A stretch of DNA of 64,000 nucleotides from Lachnoanaerobaculum sp. ICM7 (GTDB lineage: Bacteria > Bacillota > Clostridia > Lachnospirales > Lachnospiraceae), in assembly GCF_000287675.1 (NCBI RefSeq), contig NZ_ALJL01000023.1:186001-250000 (forward strand), in the 5' to 3' direction. How positions within the stretch are numbered: the stretch's first letter is position 1; every line of letters starts with the position of its first letter. Below the pieces are notes generated by a model. It ran no database searches and was not told the origin of the DNA. It saw only the letters and a program-made list of their open reading frames with translations. The translations under genes and the position numbers were made by a program. This document shows, in pieces, positions 54,333 to 63,069 of this stretch.

Positions 54333-56009
54333 ATGAAGAAAAAATGGTGGCATGGTAAAGTTGCTTATCAAATATATCCAAAAAGTTTTAATGATACCAC
54401 AGGAAGCGGTATAGGTGATCTGAGAGGTATTATAGAAAAACTTGACTATTTAAAAGATCTCGGAGTTGACATAATATGGTTGTCTCCTTGTTACTGCTCT
54501 CCTTTTGCGGATCAGGGCTATGATATTTCAGACTATTACAATATAGATCCCGTATTCGGAAATATGGACGATATGGATGAGCTTTTGGCGGAAGCTAAAA
54601 AAAGGGATATGTACATCCTTATGGACCTTGTAGTAAATCACTGTTCGGATGAGCATGAGTGGTTTAAAAAAGCTGTGGAAGATCCTGACGGAGAATATGG
54701 AAAGTATTTCTATATCGAAGAAGGTAAGGACGGCAAGGAGCCTAACAACTGGCGTTCTTACTTTGGCGGAAGTGCATGGGAAAAGATCCCCGGCACAAAC
54801 AAGTACTATCTTCACCTCTTCCATAAAAAGCAACCTGACCTCAACTGGGAAAACAAAAAAGTTCGCGAAGAAATATATACAATGATAAACTGGTGGCTTG
54901 AGAGAGGACTTGCAGGTTTTAGAATTGATGCCATTATAAATATAAAGAAGGCTCTCCCTATAATTGACTATTGCTACTCACCGGATAGAGAAGACGGCTT
55001 TGTGGAGCCACATAGAATGCTTGAGGATGCTATAGGTGTAGGTGACTTCCTTACAGAACTTAAAAATGAGACATTTGCCAAGCATGATGCTTTCACAGTC
55101 GGCGAAGTATTTGACGAGCGTGAAGAGGATATCCCGCTTTTCATCGGCGATGACGGCTATTTTTCAAGTATGTTTGACTTCAATGAGACAATATTCGGAA
55201 AGAGTAGAAACGGTTGGTATGACTGCAAGCCTATCACTCCCGACGACTATAAGAGATGCTGCTTTGAGACTCAGGAAAAAATCGGTGATATCGGAATGAT
55301 TTCCACTATTATCGAAAACCATGATGAGCCAAGAGGTGTGAGCCACTATATCCCTGAAGACGAGCTTAGCGAAACCGCAAAAAAATTCCTCGGTACAATG
55401 CAGTTTATGCTTCGTGGACTTCCGTTTATATATCAAGGCCAGGAAATAGGTATGGAGAATGTAAACTTCACCTCTATGGACCAGATAGATGATATATCAA
55501 CCCGTGACCAGTATAAAGTAGCAATAGAAGCCGGACTGTCTCCCGAAGATGCATTTGCAGCCGTAAAGCATTACAGCCGTGACAACAGCCGTACTCCTTT
55601 CCAGTGGGATGACAGCAAAAATGCAGGATTTACCACAGGAAACCCATGGCTTATGGTAAGCCCTGACTATAAGAGAATCAATGCGGCATCACAAATAAAT
55701 GATCCTGACTCACTGCTCTCTCACTATAAAAAACTTACCGCTCTCAGAAAAAATCCGGAGTATTCCGAGACTGTAGTATATGGTAAGACCGTACCGTATC
55801 TCCCTGAGGTAGAGAAACTTATGGCATTTAAGAGAGTTTCAGATAATCAGACTTTACTTGTACTCGGCAACTTCCAGACCAAGCCGCAGACTGTAAAACT
55901 TCCTTCAAAATGTAAAAAGGTTGTTTTAAACAATGTGGAAAATGTTGACTTTGTATCAGATACAGAGATCAAACTTGAAGGATACCAGGCTTTGGTTATT
56001 GAGATTTAA
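54333..56009 (+). CDS. GH13 alpha-glucosidase (Ala after the nucleophile: alpha-1,4 type)
   Basis: The 558-aa cytoplasmic enzyme of the GH13_31 group (alpha-glucosidase/oligo-1,6-glucosidase) has the catalytic residues: Asp in GFRIDAI (about 200), Glu in TVGEVFDE and Asp in ENHDEPRG. The domain with QPDLNWENKKVREEI and the FQWDDSKNAGFTTGNPW segment are group-typical. The residue after the nucleophile is Ala, which in this group goes with alpha-1,4 bonds (maltose, maltotriose); Val goes with alpha-1,6. ATG 54333 follows AGGAGG. It is a single gene between terminators. Confidence 0.9.
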   Translation: MKKKWWHGKVAYQIYPKSFNDTTGSGIGDLRGIIEKLDYLKDLGVDIIWLSPCYCSPFADQGYDISDYYNIDPVFGNMDDMDELLAEAKKRDMYILMDLVVNHCSDEHEWFKKAVEDPDGEYGKYFYIEEGKDGKEPNNWRSYFGGSAWEKIPGTNKYYLHLFHKKQPDLNWENKKVREEIYTMINWWLERGLAGFRIDAIINIKKALPIIDYCYSPDREDGFVEPHRMLEDAIGVGDFLTELKNETFAKHDAFTVGEVFDEREEDIPLFIGDDGYFSSMFDFNETIFGKSRNGWYDCKPITPDDYKRCCFETQEKIGDIGMISTIIENHDEPRGVSHYIPEDELSETAKKFLGTMQFMLRGLPFIYQGQEIGMENVNFTSMDQIDDISTRDQYKVAIEAGLSPEDAFAAVKHYSRDNSRTPFQWDDSKNAGFTTGNPWLMVSPDYKRINAASQINDPDSLLSHYKKLTALRKNPEYSETVVYGKTVPYLPEVEKLMAFKRVSDNQTLLVLGNFQTKPQTVKLPSKCKKVVLNNVENVDFVSDTEIKLEGYQALVIEI

Positions 56010-56017
56010 AAACATTA

Positions 56018-56056
56018 AAAGAACCTGTCGGAACAAACACCTCCGACAGGTTCTTT
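56018..56056. terminator. Bidirectional terminator between glucosidase and malQ
   Basis: A 15-bp perfect stem (56018-56032 and 56042-56056, core GAACCTGTCGGA) with a 9-nt loop, followed by a T run on the plus strand. It separates convergent genes. Confidence 0.9.
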
Positions 56057-56118
56057 TTTTATACTAAAAAATATCTTTTTTCCAAAAGAGCCTTATCTTA
56101 TTTTCAATCTTTAATCTC

Positions 56119-57612
56119 TCACCCTCTGCCGTACAACTCTGTCAGATACTTGATATTCTTCCAGGTATTCTCATCTATCTCATTCTCGGTAAGTCTGAAC
56201 ATCCAGTTCTTACCTATTGTGGAAGGTGTGTTCATTCTATACCTGTGGTCATAGTGAAGATAGTCCTGTATAGGTATAATACAAGTATCCGAAACACTTC
56301 CCATAGCCGCTCTTATAAGTGCATCACAGACTTCGGTCTTCTTATCGGACTTCTTTAAATTAAAGTATGCAAGTACCATATCATACTCTTTTTCCGTAAT
56401 ATCATCAAGCCATCCCATCACAGTCTCATTGTCATGAGTACCGGTGTATACCACGCTGTTTCTTGTATAATTGTGAGGCAAGTAGTCATTTGCACTTCCC
56501 GTATCTCTGGAATCGAAAGCAAATTCAAGGACTTTCATTCCGGGATATCCGCTGTCATTTACAAGTCTTCTTACACTGTCGGTCACATATCCAAGATCCT
56601 CCGCTATAAGCTTACAGTCACCAAGTCTTTCCTTTATCTTATTGAAGAGTTCAATACCCGGACCCTTCTCCCAGCGACCGCCTGCCGCAGTCTCATTCTC
56701 TGCAGGGATGGAATAATATTCATCAAATCCTCTGAAATGATCTATTCTGATAACATCATAATTTTCAAAATTCTTTCTAAGTCTCTTTATCCACCATTTA
56801 AAACCTGTATCTCTGTGATATCCCCAATTATAAAGCGGATTTCCCCAAAGTTGTCCGTCAGGAGCAAAACCGTCAGGCGGACAACCGGCCACCGCTACAG
56901 CCTTACCCTCTTCATCCATCTGAAACAGTTCTCTATGCGCCCAGGTGTCCGCACTGTCCATAGCCACATAAATAGGAATATCGCCGATAATCTCTATGCC
57001 GTTTTCATTGGCATATGCTTTTAATTTCTTCCACTGTTCATCAAACTTATATTGTAGAAACTGATAAAATTCTATATCAAAGTAAAGCTTCTCCCTATAA
57101 TAATTGATGGCATAATCATATCTTTCTCTTATATCCTTCGGCCAGGTATTAAAAGGCTCTCCGTTAAAATAGTCTTTAAGCGCCATAAAGAGTGCATAAT
57201 CCCAAAGCCATTTGGAATTCTCATAAACAAAATCTGCAAATTTATCATCTTCATAAACTTTTGCTCTCTCATATGCCTTGTGTAAGAGGTCAAATCTGCC
57301 GTCATAAAGCTTTTTATAGTCCACTTTCTTTAAATCTGTGCCGAAATCTATACCGTCACATTCTTTTTTTGTCAAAAGCCCTTCTTCTATAAGCTGTTCA
57401 AGATCTATAAAGTATGGATTTCCTGCAAATGTGGAAAATGACTGATATGGTGAGTCTCCATAACTTGTAGGTCCGAGAGGTAATATCTGCCAGAATGATT
57501 GCTTTGCCTCTTTTAACTTATCCACAAAGTGATATGCCGCTTTTCCAAAACTCCCTATTCCGTATTTGCCCGGAAGGCTGCTTATATGTAGTAATATTCC
57601 GCTTTTTCTCAT
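56119..57612 (-). CDS. malQ: 4-alpha-glucanotransferase (amylomaltase)
   Basis: The 497-aa GH77 enzyme disproportionates maltodextrins, releasing glucose and making longer chains. Recognisable parts: SGILLHISSLPGKYGIGSFG at the N-terminus, PLGPTSYGDSPYQSFSTFAGNPY, GIEIIGDIPIYVAMDSADTW, the nucleophile Asp in VIRIDHFRGFDEYY, acid/base Glu in LIAEDLGYVTD and Asp in YTGTHDNETVMGW. It is the last gene of the minus-strand maltodextrin cluster, about 115 nt after malG, with a hairpin between. Confidence 0.96.
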   Translation of the reverse strand: MRKSGILLHISSLPGKYGIGSFGKAAYHFVDKLKEAKQSFWQILPLGPTSYGDSPYQSFSTFAGNPYFIDLEQLIEEGLLTKKECDGIDFGTDLKKVDYKKLYDGRFDLLHKAYERAKVYEDDKFADFVYENSKWLWDYALFMALKDYFNGEPFNTWPKDIRERYDYAINYYREKLYFDIEFYQFLQYKFDEQWKKLKAYANENGIEIIGDIPIYVAMDSADTWAHRELFQMDEEGKAVAVAGCPPDGFAPDGQLWGNPLYNWGYHRDTGFKWWIKRLRKNFENYDVIRIDHFRGFDEYYSIPAENETAAGGRWEKGPGIELFNKIKERLGDCKLIAEDLGYVTDSVRRLVNDSGYPGMKVLEFAFDSRDTGSANDYLPHNYTRNSVVYTGTHDNETVMGWLDDITEKEYDMVLAYFNLKKSDKKTEVCDALIRAAMGSVSDTCIIPIQDYLHYDHRYRMNTPSTIGKNWMFRLTENEIDENTWKNIKYLTELYGRG

Positions 57613-57631
57613 TAGTCTCCTCCTTATTTTT

Positions 57632-57663
57632 TAAGCCATGCAAAATCAGATTCGCATGGCTTA
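57632..57663 (-). terminator. Intercistronic hairpin between malG and malQ
   Basis: A 10-bp stem (TAAGCCATGC / GCATGGCTTA) with a 12-nt loop. On the minus strand it is followed by A residues, not T, so mRNA processing or stability is more likely than termination. Confidence 0.5.
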
Positions 57664-57728
57664 TATTTTACGGTCAAAATATTTATCGCACAATTAATCC
57701 TGTGCATTTATATATAACCTGATATCTG

Positions 57729-58589
57729 TTATTTAATAGCTCCGTCTACCATTCCCTGAATGATCTGCTTTTGTGCAATCAGGAATAATAAAACTATAGG
57801 AATCATAGCAAGGAATGCGGCGCTAAGAATCAAATCCCACTGCTTTACATAAGAGCCTACGAAGCTGCTTACTGCGATAGGCAGTGTTTTAATCTTACCG
57901 TTAAGTCCAAGCATAATGGACGGAAGCAAGTAGTCGTTCCATATCCACAAACCGTTCAGTATAAGAACCGTCATCTGTACCGGACGAAGAAGAGGCATTA
58001 TTATTCTGAAGAATGTGCCTTCAGGAGAGCAACCGTCAATCCATGCAGCCTCCTCAAGCTCCTTTGGAATACCCTTTATAAATCCGTGCAATACAAATAT
58101 TGACATGGAACCTCCAAAGCCGAGGTAAGCAAATACTACACCCTTATAGCTTGAAAGCATCTGTATTCCTGTAAAGTTTCCTATATTCTTGAAAACTGTA
58201 AGTATAGGAAGCATAACTACCTGGAAAGGAATAACCATAGCCGCTACAAACATCATAAAGATAAAGTTTGACCAACCCTCTTTATGATGACGACTTAGTA
58301 CCCATGCGGCCATTGATGAGAACAATGTCAAAAGCACAAGTGAAACCACTGTGATTATCAAAGAGCTTCTGAAAGAACTCCAATAACTGAAGTTGTCATT
58401 GTTTATAACACCCTTAAAGTTTGTAAGCATCTGTCCCCAGTTCTTAGGTAAAGATATAGGGCTTATTACTATATCCGCACTGGTTTTTGCAGAGTTTATA
58501 ATTACCAGGAAGAACGGGCATAATATAAAGAATGCTATGATAAAGCCTATAATACTGCCGATTAAATTTCTTGATTTCTGTGCTTTCAT
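57729..58589 (-). CDS. malG: Sugar ABC transporter permease, MalG type
   Basis: The 286-aa permease has six spans and the EAA loop ELEEAAWIDGCSPEGTFFRIIMPLLRP, with the N-terminal span IGFIIAFFILCPFFLVIINS. It forms the channel with the MalF-type protein, whose stop overlaps its ATG by one base. Binding protein and glucosidases next to it point to maltose/maltodextrin or a related alpha-glucoside. The ATPase is the divergent MsmK-type gene at the window end. Confidence 0.9.
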   Translation of the reverse strand: MKAQKSRNLIGSIIGFIIAFFILCPFFLVIINSAKTSADIVISPISLPKNWGQMLTNFKGVINNDNFSYWSSFRSSLIITVVSLVLLTLFSSMAAWVLSRHHKEGWSNFIFMMFVAAMVIPFQVVMLPILTVFKNIGNFTGIQMLSSYKGVVFAYLGFGGSMSIFVLHGFIKGIPKELEEAAWIDGCSPEGTFFRIIMPLLRPVQMTVLILNGLWIWNDYLLPSIMLGLNGKIKTLPIAVSSFVGSYVKQWDLILSAAFLAMIPIVLLFLIAQKQIIQGMVDGAIK

Positions 58590-59626
58590 TATAGCTCTAC
58601 CTCCCTCTTCTTACTGATTGCAACCTGTGTCAAAGATACTGCTGCAAGTATTATAAAGAATACAACAGCCTTGGTCTGACCAAGAGCATAATTGTTCTTT
58701 CTTATAGCTGTATTGTAAATATTAAGAGCCAAAAGCTCTGTAGCCTGGATAATCTTCGGTCCCATAATACGGCTTGGTGCACCGTTTGTTATTGCAAGGT
58801 TTAAGTCAAACTGCTTAAATGAGTTTACCAATGTAAGGAATATACATACTGTAAATGTATTTGCAATCATAGGTATCTTTATCTTAAACAATGTTGTAAA
58901 TGCTGAAGCGCCGTCAACTCCCGATGCCTCAAGTACATCCTTGGGCACAGTCTGAAGACCTGTAAGATAAATAAGCATTATATATCCGGCATACTGCCAT
59001 GTATTTACTATCAAAATAGCAAGCAATGCGAGGTTTGCATCTGTAAGCATTGACAATGAACCTGCAAATATGGTTGTAAATACCTTATTGAAGATAAACT
59101 GCCACACATAACCGAGTACAAGACCACCGATCAGGTTCGGTAAAAAGTAAGCCGAACGGAAGAAAGATGTACCCTTCATCTTTGATGAACACACAAGTGC
59201 CAGTGCAAATCCGACAACATTGACCAAAACCATATTTATAACTGTATATATAAGTGTAATTACAAATGAATATACATAGTCTGACTGCTGAAACATTGTA
59301 ATGTAATTTTCAAATCCGACAAATCTTGTAACCTGTATTCCGTTCCAATCTGTAAATGAATATATAATACCCAAAATGAACGGAATTATAACTGTTACCG
59401 CAAAGGTAAATACCATCGGAAACAAGAATACCATATTTACTATCTTTGTGTGCTTCTTATGCGGCATTTTAAATACGCCTAATATAAGTAAAACAACACC
59501 CAAAATAAGTATATATCCTCTAAGCTCCCCTGTAGCCCCGGTCAAGTCTAAAATCAATGCATAAATTGTAAGTATTGCTCCAAGAGCCAGCATTGCCAAA
59601 GGAATTATTTTTCTATCTGTATTCAA
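58589..59626 (-). CDS. malF: Sugar ABC transporter permease, MalF type
   Basis: The 345-aa permease has two extra N-terminal spans (AMLALGAILTIYALIL, GYILILGVVLLILGVF) before the six-span core and EAA loop DVLEASGVDGASAFTTLFKIKIPMI. It lacks the large periplasmic loop of E. coli MalF. The start is TTG at 59626 with AAAGGAGTG upstream. It lies after a terminator hairpin that separates it from the malE gene, so it should be made in smaller amounts than the binding protein. Confidence 0.9.
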   Translation of the reverse strand: MNTDRKIIPLAMLALGAILTIYALILDLTGATGELRGYILILGVVLLILGVFKMPHKKHTKIVNMVFLFPMVFTFAVTVIIPFILGIIYSFTDWNGIQVTRFVGFENYITMFQQSDYVYSFVITLIYTVINMVLVNVVGFALALVCSSKMKGTSFFRSAYFLPNLIGGLVLGYVWQFIFNKVFTTIFAGSLSMLTDANLALLAILIVNTWQYAGYIMLIYLTGLQTVPKDVLEASGVDGASAFTTLFKIKIPMIANTFTVCIFLTLVNSFKQFDLNLAITNGAPSRIMGPKIIQATELLALNIYNTAIRKNNYALGQTKAVVFFIILAAVSLTQVAISKKREVEL

Positions 59627-59675
59627 TTTTCACTCCTTTCGATAAACTTAGTTTAAAAAATCTTTCTATAAAAAA

Positions 59676-59699
59676 ATGGCGACTTTAAAAAGTCGCCAT
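59676..59699 (-). terminator. Intercistronic terminator between malE and malF
   Basis: A 10-bp stem (ATGGCGACTT / AAGTCGCCAT), 4-nt loop and a run of seven T on the minus strand. It would end most transcripts after malE and let a fraction through to malFG. Confidence 0.9.
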
Positions 59700-59750
59700 C
59701 AAAACTTCAAAGACTCGCTGTTCTATAATTTGCGAAGCATTTTAAAAATA

Positions 59751-61103
59751 TTATTTCTTATTGTTTGCTATGTAGTCAGCCATTGTTGACTTCATCAAAG
59801 TTACAAAATCATCTCTTGTAATGCTTCCCTTTGCAAATGAATCAAATACAAGTCCAAGTGCGTTCTGTGCAAGTCCTTCAGGCATATTTGACCATGCCCA
59901 TGAAGATGTCTCACCTGCATCTACATACTTCTTAAGGCTAACCGCAAGTGGAGTCTCAGGCTCTATTGTACTTGTCTTATATGGTGAAATCATACCTGCT
60001 TCTTTTACAAGAATCTCCTGTGCATCAGGATCTGTAGCAAGGAAGTCAAGGAAAGCTTTAGCACCTTCTACATTCTTACCGTCCTTATATACACACCACC
60101 ATGATGGGCAGTCTGCAAGGATTCTTGTCATATCTGACTTTGTGAAAGCAAGTGGTAAAAGACCTGCCTTAAATGTTACATTGTATGTTGGGAGTGAAGG
60201 ATCAATCCAGTTACCCTGTGTAATAAATGCTGCCTTTCCCTGTGCCCAAAGTGCAAGCTGATCATCATATGTTCCTGAAACAAGTACCTGTGGATCTGCA
60301 TACTTGAAAAGAAGCTCTGTCATATCGGCAAACTCACCAAGTCTCTCATCATCAAGTTCACCCTTCATTGCCATATCAAAATACTTGTTATCACCTCTCT
60401 CAAGACCGCCTGTATAATAGTAACCGAACAAGTGGTTACCTGTTGACCAATACATCTGTCCTGCCTCTGCAGCAACTGATGCTACAGCCTGAATACCAAG
60501 CTCATCCTTCATGCCGTCAAGCTTCTCAAAAGCAGCCTTGAAAGCATCATAATTTGTAAGTGTTGCCGGATCGATACCTGCCTTCTCCAAGATATCGGCA
60601 TTGTATGTGATTCCATATCCCTCTACCGCATATGGGAAACCTACAACCTTACCTGTTGCCTTATCCTTGTAAGCAAAGTCTGTATTCTTTGCAAACTCTG
60701 TATCACTAAGATCCGCAACCATATCTGTCCAGTTGGCGTAATCTCCGTCACCACCGATAACGAATAAATCAGGCATATTGTCGGCAGCCTTGTAGCTCTT
60801 TATCTGACCCTGGATGTCAACACCGCCACCAAGTGACTCGATAACAACTTCCTGTCCGGTCTTCTCTTTGAACTTCTCAGCAGCTTTCTTTAACTGTGCA
60901 TCAATCTCAATCTTACCGTTGATAAGTCTGAGGGCATCTTTGCTTGCAGCACTGTCGGCCTTGCTCTCGCCTGCCTTAGTCTCTGCAGCACTGCTCTGAT
61001 TATCCGCACCACCGTCGCTCTTTGCAGCACCTGAACCGCAACCTGCCAAGATAGCAGATACGGCTAAAACACCTGCTGCAACACTCAAGAATCTTTTTTT
61101 CAT
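59751..61103 (-). CDS. malE: Sugar-binding lipoprotein, MalE type
   Basis: The 450-aa extracellular binding protein has a lipobox LAGC (Cys about 22), a Ser/Ala/Gly linker, and a family-1 fold (RLINGKIEIDAQLKKAAEKFKEKTG, FVIGGDGDYANWTDMVADLSD, WAQGKAAFITQGNWID in parts). ATG 61103 is used; GGAGGAGAA lies between it and an upstream in-frame ATG at 61118. Its own promoter overlaps the end of the glucosidase gene before it, and a terminator follows, so it can be made in excess over the permeases. Confidence 0.92.
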   Translation of the reverse strand: MKKRFLSVAAGVLAVSAILAGCGSGAAKSDGGADNQSSAAETKAGESKADSAASKDALRLINGKIEIDAQLKKAAEKFKEKTGQEVVIESLGGGVDIQGQIKSYKAADNMPDLFVIGGDGDYANWTDMVADLSDTEFAKNTDFAYKDKATGKVVGFPYAVEGYGITYNADILEKAGIDPATLTNYDAFKAAFEKLDGMKDELGIQAVASVAAEAGQMYWSTGNHLFGYYYTGGLERGDNKYFDMAMKGELDDERLGEFADMTELLFKYADPQVLVSGTYDDQLALWAQGKAAFITQGNWIDPSLPTYNVTFKAGLLPLAFTKSDMTRILADCPSWWCVYKDGKNVEGAKAFLDFLATDPDAQEILVKEAGMISPYKTSTIEPETPLAVSLKKYVDAGETSSWAWSNMPEGLAQNALGLVFDSFAKGSITRDDFVTLMKSTMADYIANNKK

Positions 61104-61144
61104 TTTATTCTCCTCCATTAAGTATCTTTATTATATTTGTCAAC

Positions 61145-61173
61145 ATTTTATCACGTTTTTCATGCATTTTCAA
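61145..61173 (-). promoter_or_regulatory. Internal promoter for malE
   Basis: On the minus strand, -35 TTGAAA (61168-61173), 17 nt, -10 TAAAAT (61145-61150). It overlaps the last codons and stop of the glucosidase gene. A second TTGACA follows directly but has no good -10. Confidence 0.65.
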
Positions 61174-62824
61174 GTAATAAAACAGTCGCTTCATAAGGCT
61201 TTAATATGCCGTCTTTTCTAGCATCTCTGTTATAATTTGATATAAGCACCTTAGCATTTTCATAGCCTGAGAAGTCAAACTTTTGCTCGCTCTTGCTGAA
61301 GTTACATACCACTAAAAGCTTTTGATTGTCCAAAGTTCTTTTATATGCAAAAATATTTTCATCTTCCGGAAGTAAAAGTTCATAATTTCCGTATACTATT
61401 ATCTCATTTTCTTTTCTAAGTCTGATAAGCTTTTGATAGTAATGGAATACGGAATCTTCTCTCTTTAACTGATCCGCCACATTGATCTTTTTATAGTTAG
61501 GATTAACGGCTATCCAAGGCTTTCCTGTAGTAAAGCCTGCATTCTCACTTGCATCCCACTGCATAGGAGTTCTTGCATTGTCCCTACTCTTGTGTGCAAT
61601 CTTAGGGAACATATCTTCATCAGTATAAAGTCCGCTCTCAACAAGTTCTCTGTAAGCATTGATAGACTCAAGGTCTCTGAAATCGTCTACAGAATTAAAT
61701 ACCGTATTGGTCATCCCAAGCTCTTCACCCTGATATACATAAGGTGTACCCTGCATCATATGTAAACAGGTTGCAATACATTTTGCTGAAAGCTCTCTGT
61801 AAGCATCGCTCTCATCACCAAGTCTTGATACGATTCTTGGCTGGTCATGATTGCAAAAATACAAACTGTTCCATGCCACACCGTCAAGTCCTTTCTGCCA
61901 TTTGCTCAAATTCTCCTTTAAAGGAACAAGCGGCATAGGCTGTGTGGACCATTTAAACTTCTCACCGCCGTCAAGATCCATATGCTCAAACTGGAATACC
62001 ATATTAAGCTCGCTACCGTCGGTATTTGCATATTTTTTTGCCTCTTCAAGAGTAACTCCCGCAGTCTCACCTACAGTCATAATATCAAACTTTGAAAGTA
62101 CCTTCTCATTCATCTCTTTAAGGTAATCATGCACCTTAGGTCCGTTGGCACATATTCCCATATCTCCGTAAAGTCCCACTACCTTTGCATCAGGATATCC
62201 TTCAGGCTTTGATATAAGGCTTATAACATCCATTCTGAAACCGTCGATGCCCTTTTCACACCATCTTGTCATCATATCAAAGACTTCTTTTCTGACCTTA
62301 GGATTTTCCCAGTTAAGATCAGGCTGTTTTACAGAGAAAAGATGAAGATAATACATATCCGTTTTCTCATCGTACTTCCATGCCGGACCTGAGAATGCTG
62401 AACCCCAGTTGGTAGGCTCCTTACCGTCCTTACCTTCCTTCCAGATATAATAATCTCTCTTTTCATTATCCTTTGAACTGCGACTCTCAACAAACCAGGG
62501 ATGCTCATCTGATGTATGATTTACCACAAGGTCCATCACTATCTTGATTCCTCTATCATGCGCAGCTGCAAGCATCTTATCAAAGTCATCCATAGTACCG
62601 AACTCAGTCATGATATCTTCATAATCACTGATATCATATCCGTTGTCATCATTTGGTGACTTATAAACAGGTGAGAGCCATATTACATCTATTCCAAGTT
62701 CTTTTAAATAGTCCAGTTTACTTGTAATACCGTTTAAATCACCTATTCCGTCTCCATTGCTGTCACAAAAGCTTCTGGGATATATTTGATATACTACCGC
62801 TTCCTTCCACCATGCCTTCTTCAT
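61160..62824 (-). CDS. malL: GH13 oligo-1,6-glucosidase (Val after the nucleophile)
   Basis: The 554-aa enzyme is a full-length GH13_31 protein: WWKEAVVYQIYPRSFCDSNG at the start, catalytic Asp in GFRMDVI (about 199), Glu in TVGETAG and Asp in CNHDQPR, with FEHMDLD in the conserved fifth region. Val directly after the nucleophile is typical of oligo-1,6-glucosidases, which act on isomaltose and panose, in contrast to the Ala of the other glucosidase in this window. It is the first gene of the minus-strand cluster malL-malEFG-malQ. Confidence 0.9.
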   Translation of the reverse strand: MKKAWWKEAVVYQIYPRSFCDSNGDGIGDLNGITSKLDYLKELGIDVIWLSPVYKSPNDDNGYDISDYEDIMTEFGTMDDFDKMLAAAHDRGIKIVMDLVVNHTSDEHPWFVESRSSKDNEKRDYYIWKEGKDGKEPTNWGSAFSGPAWKYDEKTDMYYLHLFSVKQPDLNWENPKVRKEVFDMMTRWCEKGIDGFRMDVISLISKPEGYPDAKVVGLYGDMGICANGPKVHDYLKEMNEKVLSKFDIMTVGETAGVTLEEAKKYANTDGSELNMVFQFEHMDLDGGEKFKWSTQPMPLVPLKENLSKWQKGLDGVAWNSLYFCNHDQPRIVSRLGDESDAYRELSAKCIATCLHMMQGTPYVYQGEELGMTNTVFNSVDDFRDLESINAYRELVESGLYTDEDMFPKIAHKSRDNARTPMQWDASENAGFTTGKPWIAVNPNYKKINVADQLKREDSVFHYYQKLIRLRKENEIIVYGNYELLLPEDENIFAYKRTLDNQKLLVVCNFSKSEQKFDFSGYENAKVLISNYNRDARKDGILKPYEATVLLLENA

Positions 62825-62906
62825 TTTCTTACCTCGCTATATTATTTACATCTATCGTATACTTCCTTTATCATATTAAGTTTTTTACGCTCGATATATT
62901 TTTCTT

Positions 62907-62935
62907 AGCATAGCACAATGCCTATTTTATGTAAA
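62907..62935 (-). promoter_or_regulatory. Promoter of the malL gene cluster
   Basis: On the minus strand, -35 TTTACA (62930-62935), 17 nt, -10 TATGCT (62907-62912). The 245-bp gap also holds the divergent promoter at 63005-63033; no clear catabolite-control element was recognised between them. Confidence 0.55.
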
Positions 62936-63004
62936 TCATATATGACACTTTCTCACTTCGTTATTTTGACGAAAGAAGGTATGTATTTTTGGTCATGCAT
63001 GCGA

Positions 63005-63033
63005 TTGAAAGCCTACACTTTATTTTATATACT
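63005..63033 (+). promoter_or_regulatory. Promoter of the MsmK-type ATPase gene
   Basis: -35 TTGAAA (63005-63010), 17 nt, -10 TATACT (63028-63033), about 37 nt before the start codon, which has a GGAGG ribosome binding site. Confidence 0.75.
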
Positions 63034-63069
63034 TGAAACATAAAATTCGTATAAATTTTAGGAGGCAAT

